Shown: positions 16,804-24,688 of the stretch, one piece after another
Position numbering within the stretch: position 1 is the stretch's first letter
Layout: each line of letters opens with the position of its first letter
Source of the DNA: Roseicyclus sediminis
Lineage (GTDB): Bacteria; Pseudomonadota; Alphaproteobacteria; Rhodobacterales; Rhodobacteraceae
Direction of reading: 5' to 3'
Length of the DNA stretch: 64,000 nucleotides
NCBI RefSeq assembly: GCF_025515305.1
Contig: NZ_JAOPHT010000003.1
Span: 1-64,000, forward strand
The notes under the pieces: generated by a model
Seen by the model: only the letters and a program-made list of their open reading frames with translations
The model's database searches: none
Told to the model about the DNA's origin: nothing
Translations under genes and position numbers: made by a program

Positions 16804-17274
16804 ATGCGCCTTCACATTGCCGCCGTGGGCCGGCTCAGGGCCGGGCCAGAGCGGAGTCTGGTCGACGACTACCTCGCAAGACTGGAAAAGACGGGGCGGG
16901 GCATTGGCCTGACCGTCGAAAGAATCACCGAGATCGAGGATCGCAAGGGCGGCGGGCCCGAGGCCGAGGCGCGGCTGCTGCGCGCCGCCGTGCCGGAGGG
17001 CGCGGCGCTGTGGGTGCTGGACGAGCGCGGACGCGTGATGACAAGCCCCGATTTCGCCGGCGCCATCGCGGGCCTTCGCGACGCCGGGCGCAAGGACCTC
17101 GTCCTGATGATCGGTGGCGCGGACGGTCTCGACCCGTCGCTCAGGGCCGAGGCCGACATGGCCATCTCCCTCGGCGCGATGGTCTGGCCTCATATGCTGG
17201 TGCGGGTGATGCTGAGCGAACAGCTCTACCGCGCCGCGACGATCCTGGCAGGCAGCCCGTATCACCGGGCCTGA
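16804..17274 (+). CDS. rlmH: 23S rRNA (pseudouridine-1915 N3) methyltransferase RlmH
   Basis: A 156-residue SPOUT methyltransferase, exactly the family length, that methylates pseudouridine 1915 in helix 69 of 23S rRNA on assembled ribosomes. It begins MRLHIAAVGRLRAGPE. It has the trefoil-knot SAM site with LWVLDERGR, VLMIGGADGLD and LGAMVWPHMLVRVMLSEQLYRA, and ends SPYHRA, the conserved C-terminus that completes the active site. It is co-transcribed with rsfS. It converges on the exporter permease with only 3 bases between them. Confidence 0.95.
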   Translation: MRLHIAAVGRLRAGPERSLVDDYLARLEKTGRGIGLTVERITEIEDRKGGGPEAEARLLRAAVPEGAALWVLDERGRVMTSPDFAGAIAGLRDAGRKDLVLMIGGADGLDPSLRAEADMAISLGAMVWPHMLVRVMLSEQLYRAATILAGSPYHRA

Positions 17275-17277
17275 TCC

Positions 17278-18105
17278 TCACGACACCTGAAGGATGTCGT
17301 GGTTGTAGCGGGCAAGCCCGGCGAGGCCGAGCGCCAGCGGCACCAGTCCCCAGGCCAGCAGAAGCGGAACCGACACGTAGACGGCGTCGTACCCGGGATA
17401 GAGCCCGGTCCTGAACAGGCCCGTGATGTGAATCCACGGCGTGAGCCACAGGATGTCCTGCAACCGTGGCGGCAGGTCCTCCATCACGAAGATCACCCCG
17501 GCGACAAGGAACAGCGGCCGCGAGAGAATGGCCCAGACCTGCCCCCAGACCGGGAAAAGCCCGGTGGCGAGGCAGTTCAGCACGCCGATCCCCAGGCCGA
17601 GGAGTGCGGCGAATCCCAGCGCGAGGACCATCGCGCCGGGCCGCAAGACCGCAACCTCGCCCGTGACCGCCGCGAGACCGCCCAGAACGATGCCCGTGAC
17701 GGTGAGACCCACCACGAGGTTCAGCAGGAACCGCGCGAGGATCGCGTCGATCCACGAGACGACGGGAAACAGGAGAAGCGGTCGGGAAAAGCGAAGCGCC
17801 TGCTGCACATGCCCCTGCAACGTCGCATAGAGCAGGAAGGGCAGGTACCCCGCCGCGTAGAACACAACGAAGCTCGACCCCAGCGGCGGCGCGTGCATCA
17901 CCAGCGACAGCGCGAAGGTCAGGACGAGGACGGCGGCGACGGGTTCCAGCACGGCCCAGAGAAAACCTCCGGGCGTGCGGACATAGCGCGTCGCCATCTC
18001 GCGCAGCATCAGGGCACCGACCGAGCGCAGGCACGAAAGGCCGGGCGCGGCCCGGGCGGGGTGGAGTGGCGGTGCAAGTCGGTCGGGCGCGGGTGTGACG
18101 GTCAG
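17278..18105 (-). CDS. Capsule/polysaccharide ABC exporter permease (KpsM-like)
   Basis: An ABC-2 family membrane protein with six predicted helices that, with the ATPase at 19587, would form the inner-membrane channel for a glycan. The cytoplasmic entry motif LMLREMATRYVRTPGGFLWAV and the end HDILQVS are typical of KpsM/BexB/CtrC. No ATG lies at the expected position. An in-frame CTG at 18105 has GGAGG eight bases upstream and gives about 275 residues, so I place the start there. ATGs at 18213 and 18225 would overlap the divergent gene. It is transcribed away from its partners, with a shared promoter region around 18106-18190. Confidence 0.85.
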   Translation of the reverse strand: MTVTPAPDRLAPPLHPARAAPGLSCLRSVGALMLREMATRYVRTPGGFLWAVLEPVAAVLVLTFALSLVMHAPPLGSSFVVFYAAGYLPFLLYATLQGHVQQALRFSRPLLLFPVVSWIDAILARFLLNLVVGLTVTGIVLGGLAAVTGEVAVLRPGAMVLALGFAALLGLGIGVLNCLATGLFPVWGQVWAILSRPLFLVAGVIFVMEDLPPRLQDILWLTPWIHITGLFRTGLYPGYDAVYVSVPLLLAWGLVPLALGLAGLARYNHDILQVS

Positions 18106-18190
18106 TTTCCGGACCTCCAGGGGAAGCAGGGTTAATCGGCCAGCAACCTTATCGGGGCATGTGGTGGAGGAATCGTGAACGGAGGCCCCG

Positions 18191-19573
18191 ATGCGCACAG
18201 ATGCCCGCCCCATCGCCACGGCCACGCATCGCGCGGCGAAGGGACCGGCGCAGGGGGGCGATGACCTGTCGGGCTACCTCCGCCCGGCGCCGGCCCGCCC
18301 CGATCCGCCGGATGCCGCACCGGCGCGCCCCGGCGCCTTTGCCCGGCTGGTCCGTGGCAAGCGTGAAGGATCGCATGCCGAACCCGAGGATAAGGACGGC
18401 AGCCGAAAAACCGGGCCAGGCCCTCAGGGTCCGCGCCCAGGGGCCAGGCCGGTCGGGCCGAAACCGCGTACCCGCCGCCTCAGGGCGCGGCGGCGGGGCG
18501 CCGCCCTCGCCTTGTCCTTCCTGTTGATAGTCGCAGTGCCGCTGGGTCTTGCCGCCGTCTATCTCGGCGAGTTCGCCAAGCCGCAATTCGCCTCCACCGT
18601 CGCCTTCACGGTCCGCACCGGCGACAGCGGCGGCATGAGCGACGCGCTCACCGGCATCGCGCAGTTCGCCGGGGGCGCGCGAAGCGCCGATACCGCGATC
18701 CTCGCGGAGTTTCTCCTGAGCCAGACACTCGTCGAACGGCTCGACATGCGCCTCGATCTCAGGCGTCACTACGCCGAACCGCATGAACAGGACCCGCTCT
18801 TCGCACTCCGGCCCGAGGCGACGGTGGAGGATCTGCGCGACCATTGGCGTCGCGTCGCGCGCGTCTCGCACGATGGCGCGACCGGGCTCATCGAGGTTCG
18901 TGTGCAGGCCTTTTCCCCCGAGATGGCGCAGCTTCTCTCGCGGGAACTCCTGGTGGAGGGCCGGTCGATGGTGAACGGGCTCAACGACGAGGCGATGGCC
19001 GATGCCATGCGGCTTGCGGAGGCCGAGTTGCGGGTCGCGGAAACCCGCCTGGCCGAGGCGCGCGCGGCGCTGACCCGGTTCCGTGGCGAAAGCCGGATCA
19101 CCGATCCCGCCGGCGAAGCGGAAGGCAGGCTGGGCGTCGTGCGTCACCTACAGGCGGAACTTGCGCGCGCCCTCGTGGCCGAAGACCTCGCGGAAGGCGG
19201 ATCGACCCCCGAAGACACCCGCCGGATCGCCTCGCTCCGCGCCACCATCGAGGCCGAGCGCGCCATTCTGATGCGCCCCGGTGCACCGGGGGAGGCAACT
19301 GATTACCCCGCGCTCCTCGCCCGGCATGAGCGGTTGACGGCGGATCGCGACTTCGCCGAGGCGGCATACCGCGCCGCGCTTGCGGCAAGGGACCTTACCG
19401 GGGCCGCCGCCGCCCGCCAGAGCCGGTATCTCGCCGTCTACGAGCAGCCGACCCTGCCGCAACGGGCGGACCATCCTCGAACGGGCGCCATCCTCGCGCT
19501 CGGCGCGCTGTTTCTCGTGCTGGTCTGGTCGATCCTGACGCTCGGGATCGCGGCGATGCGCGACCGGCGCTGA
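18191..19573 (+). CDS. Polysaccharide co-polymerase/export inner-membrane protein (KpsE/CtrB-like)
   Basis: A 460-residue protein of the KpsE/CtrB type that bridges the ABC exporter to the outer-membrane channel. A basic, proline-rich N-terminal extension of about 100 residues (GPKPRTRRLRARRRGAA) precedes the first membrane helix (about 104-126). A large periplasmic region with long helices (residues ~265-310 are heptad-like, rich in Ala, Glu and Arg) follows. A second helix near the C-terminus (GAILALGALFLVLVWSILTL) ends with a short cytoplasmic tail. GGAGG precedes the ATG. The extension is longer than in classical KpsE. It is followed 13 bases later by the ATPase. Confidence 0.85.
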   Translation: MRTDARPIATATHRAAKGPAQGGDDLSGYLRPAPARPDPPDAAPARPGAFARLVRGKREGSHAEPEDKDGSRKTGPGPQGPRPGARPVGPKPRTRRLRARRRGAALALSFLLIVAVPLGLAAVYLGEFAKPQFASTVAFTVRTGDSGGMSDALTGIAQFAGGARSADTAILAEFLLSQTLVERLDMRLDLRRHYAEPHEQDPLFALRPEATVEDLRDHWRRVARVSHDGATGLIEVRVQAFSPEMAQLLSRELLVEGRSMVNGLNDEAMADAMRLAEAELRVAETRLAEARAALTRFRGESRITDPAGEAEGRLGVVRHLQAELARALVAEDLAEGGSTPEDTRRIASLRATIEAERAILMRPGAPGEATDYPALLARHERLTADRDFAEAAYRAALAARDLTGAAAARQSRYLAVYEQPTLPQRADHPRTGAILALGALFLVLVWSILTLGIAAMRDRR

Positions 19574-19586
19574 GGTCCGGCTGCGC

Positions 19587-20246
19587 ATGATCCGCTTCGA
19601 CGGCGTGACCAAAAGCTTCCCGACCGCATCCGGACGAAAGGCCGTGGTGCGCGACCTGACGCTCGACCTGCCGCGGGGACGGGCCGTCGCGCTTCTGGGC
19701 CGGAACGGCGCGGGGAAATCCACGCTCCTGCAACTCGTGGCGGGGACCCTTGCGCCCGATAGAGGCCGCGTCACCTGCGGCGGCACCGTCTCCTGGCTGG
19801 TCGGGCTGGGCGGGGCCTTCCACCCCGAACTGACGGGCGCGCAGAACGCCCGTTTCGTAGCCCGAATCCACGGGATCGACGCCGACGCGCTGTCGGCCTT
19901 CGTGCAGGACTTCGCGCAGCTTGGCGATCATTTCCGGATGCCGGTGCGGACCTACTCGCAGGGCATGAAGGCGCGGCTGACCTTCGGCCTGTCCATGGGG
20001 ATCGCCTTCGACATCTACCTTGTCGACGAGATCACCGCCGCAGGCGACGCCGCCTTTCGCGCCAGGAGCTACAGGATCTTCCGCGACCGGATCGAGGGCG
20101 CAAGCGCCATCATGGTCAGCCACAACATGGCCGAGTTGCGCGAGGTCTGCGACGCCGGCCTCGTACTGGAGAATGGGCGCGCGCATTTCTTCGACGACCT
20201 TGAGGAGGCGATCGCCATGCACCTCGTCAACATCGACATGACCTGA
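19587..20246 (+). CDS. Polysaccharide export ABC transporter ATPase (KpsT-like)
   Basis: A 219-residue ATPase that powers glycan export. Walker A is LLGRNGAGKST, the signature is the KpsT-like TYSQGMKARLTF instead of LSGGQ, Walker B is IYLVDEITAAGD, and the switch histidine is in MVSHNM. SWLVGLGGAFHPELTGAQN is the loop typical of polysaccharide and teichoic-acid exporters. It is short and lacks the C-terminal carbohydrate-binding domain of Wzt. That fits a KpsT type that exports chains made on a lipid primer without sensing a terminal sugar. It is in one operon with the upstream co-polymerase-like gene. Confidence 0.9.
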   Translation: MIRFDGVTKSFPTASGRKAVVRDLTLDLPRGRAVALLGRNGAGKSTLLQLVAGTLAPDRGRVTCGGTVSWLVGLGGAFHPELTGAQNARFVARIHGIDADALSAFVQDFAQLGDHFRMPVRTYSQGMKARLTFGLSMGIAFDIYLVDEITAAGDAAFRARSYRIFRDRIEGASAIMVSHNMAELREVCDAGLVLENGRAHFFDDLEEAIAMHLVNIDMT

Positions 20247-20384
20247 GCACACCACGCGCCCGTCAGCCGGGGTCGCGCGAAATCTCGCGATTCGCCGCGC
20301 CGATTTCACAATCCCGTCCAGACCGGGCGGACGTGTTTCTCGATATCTCCGAACCACCGCACAAACACCGAGAAGACAGACCGG

Positions 20385-23300
20385 ATGCAGAGTTTGAGCC
20401 TTTCAGGGCGCTTTCAGTCGGGCCATGCGTCCCTCGACAATGGGATCGCCGGCCTGTTCGTGCTGCCGACGGCTACGGGGGCGACGCTCTATTCGGTCAG
20501 CGGCCCGTTCGGCGGGATCGCTGCCTACGCCATCGCCGCCGGGCCGGTGACCCTGTCGGACACCGCATGGTTCGAGGCGTCCTGGTCCGGCCTGGCCATG
20601 GCGGAGCCGCGCCTGCTCGGGACCGGAGGGGTCGAGCGTCTGGCCGTCGCAGGCTCGGGCGAGGACGGCCTGGCGTCCTACACGTTCGACGCTTCAGGCG
20701 GCATCGGCGCCTTGACGCCGCTTGGCGGTCTCGCCTCCGGCCTCGGCCGCCTGCGCGACATCGCCGAAGGCGCTGACGGATGGACCTACGCGGCGGGCAT
20801 CGGCCGGGACGGCTTCACGGCACATTCGTGGACAGGGGCGGGCTACACGCCCGGCTTCACCGTGGCGGATACCGGGGCCACCTACGCCGCCGACATCTTC
20901 CGGATCGAGACGCTCCAGATCGGAACGTCCAACTTCGTGCTGACCGCCAGCCAAGCCGAAGCCGGTGTCAGCGCCTTCCGCGAAACGGGCGGCGGCGTGC
21001 TTGCAACCGGCAGCCTCGGCGTCTCGGAGGGGCTGGGCGTCATGATCCCGACCGCCATGGAGGTGGCGAGCCTCGGGGGAAGGCACTTCGTCCTTCTCGC
21101 CTCGGCGCCGGCGCAAGGGGCCTCGGGCGCCCTCAGCGTCATGGAACTGACGGGGTCCGGCGCGCTTCTGACGACGGACCACGTGGTCGACACACTCGCC
21201 ACCCGCTTCGGCAGGGTCCAGGACATCGAGGTGATCGAGGCGCTCGGCCGTGTCATCGTGCTTGCCGGAGGCGGCGATGACGGGTTGAGCGTCTTCACGC
21301 TCCTGCCCAACGGCCGGCTGCACCTGACCCAGGTGGTCGGGAACGAGGGCGCGACAGGTCTCGCGAATGTCACGGCACTGGCGGCATGGTCGGACGGCGC
21401 GGTCCTCCACGTCTTCGCCGCCTCGGAGCTGGAGGGCGGCCTGAGCCACTTCACGCTTTCGCTCGACGGTCAGGGCCTAACGCTCGCCGCCGGGCCGACA
21501 GGCGGCGCCCTCGCGGGCACCGGTGCGGACGACATCCTGATGGGTTCGCTGGCGGCCGACCTCCTGCGCGGGCTTGGCGGCGACGACATCCTCGAGGATG
21601 GGGACGGGGCCGACACCCTCGAAGGGGGGGCGGGCGCCGACCGTTTCATCCTGCGCGGAGACGGGACAACCGACCGGATCTCCGATTTCGAGCCCGGCAT
21701 CGACCGGCTCGACCTTTCGGGATGGCCCATGCTCTACGACGCCGCGCAGCTGACGATCACGCCGACGGCCAGCGGCGCGTCGGTGTCCTTCGGACCCGAA
21801 ACGCTGATCCTCGACCGCGCCGGCGGCGGCAGCATCGGCGCCGAGGAGATCGCCGCCGCCCTGATCGAAGCGCCGCACCGGCAGCCGTTCCTGGACCTCC
21901 TGACCGCCGGTCAGGTGCTCGTCGGCGGCGCGGGCGCCGACACGTTCCAGGGCGGGGCAGGATCGGACACGATCTCCGGAATGGCAGGCGACGATCTTCT
22001 CATCGGAGGCGGCGGCGTCGATATCCTGTCTGGCGGGCCGGGCGACGACACGCTTGCCGGAGGCGATGCCGCCGACATCCTCGAAGGTGGCCCCGGACGC
22101 GACCGCGCGGACTACGCGGGCTCCCCCGCCGGCGTCACCGTGCGCCTCTGGGCCGGCGACGGCGCGGGCGGCGATGCCCAGGGCGACACGCTCACCGGGA
22201 TCGAGGATATCTTCGGGACGCTCCATGCCGACACGCTGGTGGGCGACGCCGGTGCCAACCTCCTGTCCGGGGGGGATGGCGCGGACGCGCTCTGGGGCAA
22301 CGCGGGCGACGATACGCTGTCGGGCGGCGCGGGCGCGGACCTGCTCAACGGACAGGCCGGGCAGGATCTCGCCAGTTACGAGACCTCACCCTCGGGCGTG
22401 ACCGTGCGCCTCTGGGCAGGCGACGGCGCGGGCGGCGACGCGGAGGACGACACGCTCTCGGGGATCGAGCATCTGCTCGGGTCGCCGCACGCCGACACGC
22501 TGGTGGGCGACGCCGGTGCCAACCTCCTGTCCGGTGGCGACGGCGCGGACGCCCTCTGGGGCAACGCGGGCGACGATACGCTGTCGGGCGGTCCGGGCGC
22601 GGACCTGCTCAACGGACAGGCCGGGCAGGATCTCGCCAGCTACGAGACTTCACCCTCGGGCGTGACCGTGCGCCTCTGGGCAGGCGACGGCGCGGGCGGT
22701 GACGCCCAGGGCGACACGCTCTCGGGGATCGAGCATCTGCTCGGGTCGCCGCAGGCCGACACGCTCGTGGGCGATGCGACCGGCAACCGCCTGATGGGCG
22801 GAACCGGTGCAGACGCGCTTTGGGGCAATGCGGGTGACGATACGCTGGAGGGAGGCGCGGGCGCCGACCTCCTGCAGGGGCAGGCCGGGCAGGACTGGGC
22901 AAGCTACGCGACTTCGCCCTCGGGCGTGACCGTGCGCCTCTGGGCGGGCGACGGCGCGGGCGGCGACGCGGAGGGCGACACGCTCGCCGGGATCGAGCAC
23001 CTCATGGGGTCGATCCACGCCGACAGGCTTGTCGGGGACGCGGGCGCGAACCGCTTGCACGGCGGGGCGGGCAACGACGAGATCTGGGCCGATGCGGGCG
23101 ATGACACGCTCGACGGCGGCGCAGGCGCCGACATCCTGCGCGGACAGGCGGGCCAGGACATGGTCAGCTATGCGACCTCCGCCACGGGGATCACGGTCCG
23201 TCTCTGGGCCGGGGACGGATGGGGCGGGGATGCACAGGGCGACACGCTCTTCGATATCGAGCATGCCGAGGGATCGGCCCACGGCGATGTCCTCTCGGGC

Positions 23301-23672
23301 AGCGGCGGGTCGAATCTCCTCTCCGGGCTCGACGGGAACGACGCGATCTGGGCCGGCGGCGGCGACGACACGCTGATGGGCGGGGCGGGCGCGGACCTGC
23401 TGCGCGGCCAGGCCGGAAACGACCTTCTGACCGGCGGGGACGGCAACGACATCTTCGCCTTTTCCGACGGCGAGGGCCTTGACACGATTACCGATTTCAC
23501 GGCCGGCGACGTGATCGACCTTGGCGGCGTCAGCTCGTTGGGCTCCTTCGCGGACGTGCGGGGCGCGGCCACGGACGAGGCCGAAGGGGTCCGGATCGAC
23601 ACAGGCTCGGGCGCCGTTTTCATCGAAAACCTGAGCCTCGCTAACCTGGGATTAAGCGATTTCCTGTTCTGA
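20385..23672 (+). CDS. RTX-type calcium-binding secreted protein with propeller-like N-terminus
   Basis: A 1095-residue acidic protein. Residues 1 to about 370 have repeated hydrophobic-Gly motifs suggestive of a beta-propeller (for example GGLASGLGRLRDIAEG). From about residue 375, RTX nonapeptides bind calcium (DDILMGS, GGDDILEDGDGADTLEGG). Residues ~577-1016 are five 88-residue repeats, each with a SGVTVRLWAGDGAGGD strand region and a GDDTL...GQAGQD turn region. The C-terminus GLSDFLF, following DTITDFTAGDVIDLGG, matches type I secretion signals. No signal peptide is present. No type I exporter lies in the window. Function is unknown: adhesion, surface-layer or matrix protein are all possible. 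Confidence 0.9.
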   Translation: MQSLSLSGRFQSGHASLDNGIAGLFVLPTATGATLYSVSGPFGGIAAYAIAAGPVTLSDTAWFEASWSGLAMAEPRLLGTGGVERLAVAGSGEDGLASYTFDASGGIGALTPLGGLASGLGRLRDIAEGADGWTYAAGIGRDGFTAHSWTGAGYTPGFTVADTGATYAADIFRIETLQIGTSNFVLTASQAEAGVSAFRETGGGVLATGSLGVSEGLGVMIPTAMEVASLGGRHFVLLASAPAQGASGALSVMELTGSGALLTTDHVVDTLATRFGRVQDIEVIEALGRVIVLAGGGDDGLSVFTLLPNGRLHLTQVVGNEGATGLANVTALAAWSDGAVLHVFAASELEGGLSHFTLSLDGQGLTLAAGPTGGALAGTGADDILMGSLAADLLRGLGGDDILEDGDGADTLEGGAGADRFILRGDGTTDRISDFEPGIDRLDLSGWPMLYDAAQLTITPTASGASVSFGPETLILDRAGGGSIGAEEIAAALIEAPHRQPFLDLLTAGQVLVGGAGADTFQGGAGSDTISGMAGDDLLIGGGGVDILSGGPGDDTLAGGDAADILEGGPGRDRADYAGSPAGVTVRLWAGDGAGGDAQGDTLTGIEDIFGTLHADTLVGDAGANLLSGGDGADALWGNAGDDTLSGGAGADLLNGQAGQDLASYETSPSGVTVRLWAGDGAGGDAEDDTLSGIEHLLGSPHADTLVGDAGANLLSGGDGADALWGNAGDDTLSGGPGADLLNGQAGQDLASYETSPSGVTVRLWAGDGAGGDAQGDTLSGIEHLLGSPQADTLVGDATGNRLMGGTGADALWGNAGDDTLEGGAGADLLQGQAGQDWASYATSPSGVTVRLWAGDGAGGDAEGDTLAGIEHLMGSIHADRLVGDAGANRLHGGAGNDEIWADAGDDTLDGGAGADILRGQAGQDMVSYATSATGITVRLWAGDGWGGDAQGDTLFDIEHAEGSAHGDVLSGSGGSNLLSGLDGNDAIWAGGGDDTLMGGAGADLLRGQAGNDLLTGGDGNDIFAFSDGEGLDTITDFTAGDVIDLGGVSSLGSFADVRGAATDEAEGVRIDTGSGAVFIENLSLANLGLSDFLF
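22113..23432. repeat. Five tandem 264-bp repeats inside the RTX gene
   Basis: Units begin at 22113, 22377, 22641, 22905 and 23169, with exactly 264 bases between starts (88 codons). The second and third units are nearly identical. The second half of the first unit is almost the same as those, while the last two are more diverged. This pattern points to recent duplication of central units and potential for copy-number change in frame by recombination. Confidence 0.9.
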
Positions 23673-23776
23673 TCGCCCCCGAGAATGCCGGGTCCGGGGG
23701 TGATGCGGCCGGGCCTTCGCTCGTTCGGCGAAGCGGCGGCGCCCCCGTCCCGCCCGTCCAGAAGGAGCGACGCCCG

Positions 23777-24688
23777 ATGCCGACACCGCCCCTCGCCGTT
23801 GACGAGACGCTGCTTGCGCCCGGGCGCCGACTGATCCGGTTCGACGGGATCGCGGCAACGCTCACGGACGCGCCCGACCGCGAGGCCCTCTTGCGCGACC
23901 GTGCCTTCCGCCGCCGGCTCTTTACCGCCCTCGACGCCCGGTTGACACGGCGCGATGGCGGGCCGGCGGGCCTTCTGAGCCTCGATGTGTTCGATACACT
24001 CCTGCTCCGCGACGGGTCGAGCGAACTCAGGCGCTTCGTCGAGGTGGGCGAAGCCATGGCGACCCATGCCGGTCGCGCGATCACCGCCATCGACGCCTTT
24101 CTCGCGCGCCACCTCGGCACGAAGGCGAGCTACCGCGCAGGGCCTCGGGTCGACGGCTGCGGCGAGGGCTCCCTGACGGAGATCCACCTGACCGCGGCGC
24201 GGCTTCTCGGCATGCCGGACGCCATGGCCGACGACTTCGTCGGGATCGAGCTGGTGAACGAGGCGGCCAGGGTCTCGGTCAACCGGCTCCTGTTGTCCTA
24301 CATCGACCGGCACCGCGCCCGCGGCGGCAAGGTCGTGCTGGTCAGCGACATGTACATGCATGCCGGCCAGATCGCCGCACTCCTCGCCCGGTGCGGCGTC
24401 CCTGCGTCGAGCTACGACGCGCTCTATTCCTCGGCCGACACGAAGGTCTCGAAGGCATCCGGCGGCATCTTCGCCCGCATCGCCGAGGCGCGGGAGGCGC
24501 CCTTCGTGGTCCATCTCGGCGACAGCCCCTTGGGCGATTGCCGCCGCCCGCGGGAGGCCGGTTGGGACGCCATGCTTCTTCCCGTGCCCGAGACGCTCCT
24601 GGCCGAACGGAGGCGTGACCGCGTCCGCTGCCTGGAAGAGTTGCGGCGCGACCACGACCTCCACTTCGAGGCAGAGGCCGCGGCATGA
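23777..24688 (+). CDS. HAD-like hydrolase of glycan-locus type
   Basis: A 303-residue HAD-superfamily protein. Motif I is LSLDVFDTLLLR (nucleophile Asp in DVFDT), motif II is VLVSDMYM, and the C-terminal acidic motif is VHLGDSPLGD. Its type (HAD near sugar-polymer genes, with DVFDTLL and VSDMYM) is that of COG5610-like predicted hydrolases common in capsule loci. Those are usually longer, because a second domain with an IDSGWQGT motif follows. Here that second domain is encoded by the next gene, which overlaps by 4 bases. AAGGAG precedes the ATG. The likely job is dephosphorylation of a sugar phosphate or nucleotide intermediate, an inference only. Confidence 0.8.
   Translation: MPTPPLAVDETLLAPGRRLIRFDGIAATLTDAPDREALLRDRAFRRRLFTALDARLTRRDGGPAGLLSLDVFDTLLLRDGSSELRRFVEVGEAMATHAGRAITAIDAFLARHLGTKASYRAGPRVDGCGEGSLTEIHLTAARLLGMPDAMADDFVGIELVNEAARVSVNRLLLSYIDRHRARGGKVVLVSDMYMHAGQIAALLARCGVPASSYDALYSSADTKVSKASGGIFARIAEAREAPFVVHLGDSPLGDCRRPREAGWDAMLLPVPETLLAERRRDRVRCLEELRRDHDLHFEAEAAA

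Noticed and set aside
20882-21454. 190-codon minus-strand frame and similar ones within the RTX gene
   Set aside because: All are shadows of the repeat-rich coding sequence on the plus strand.
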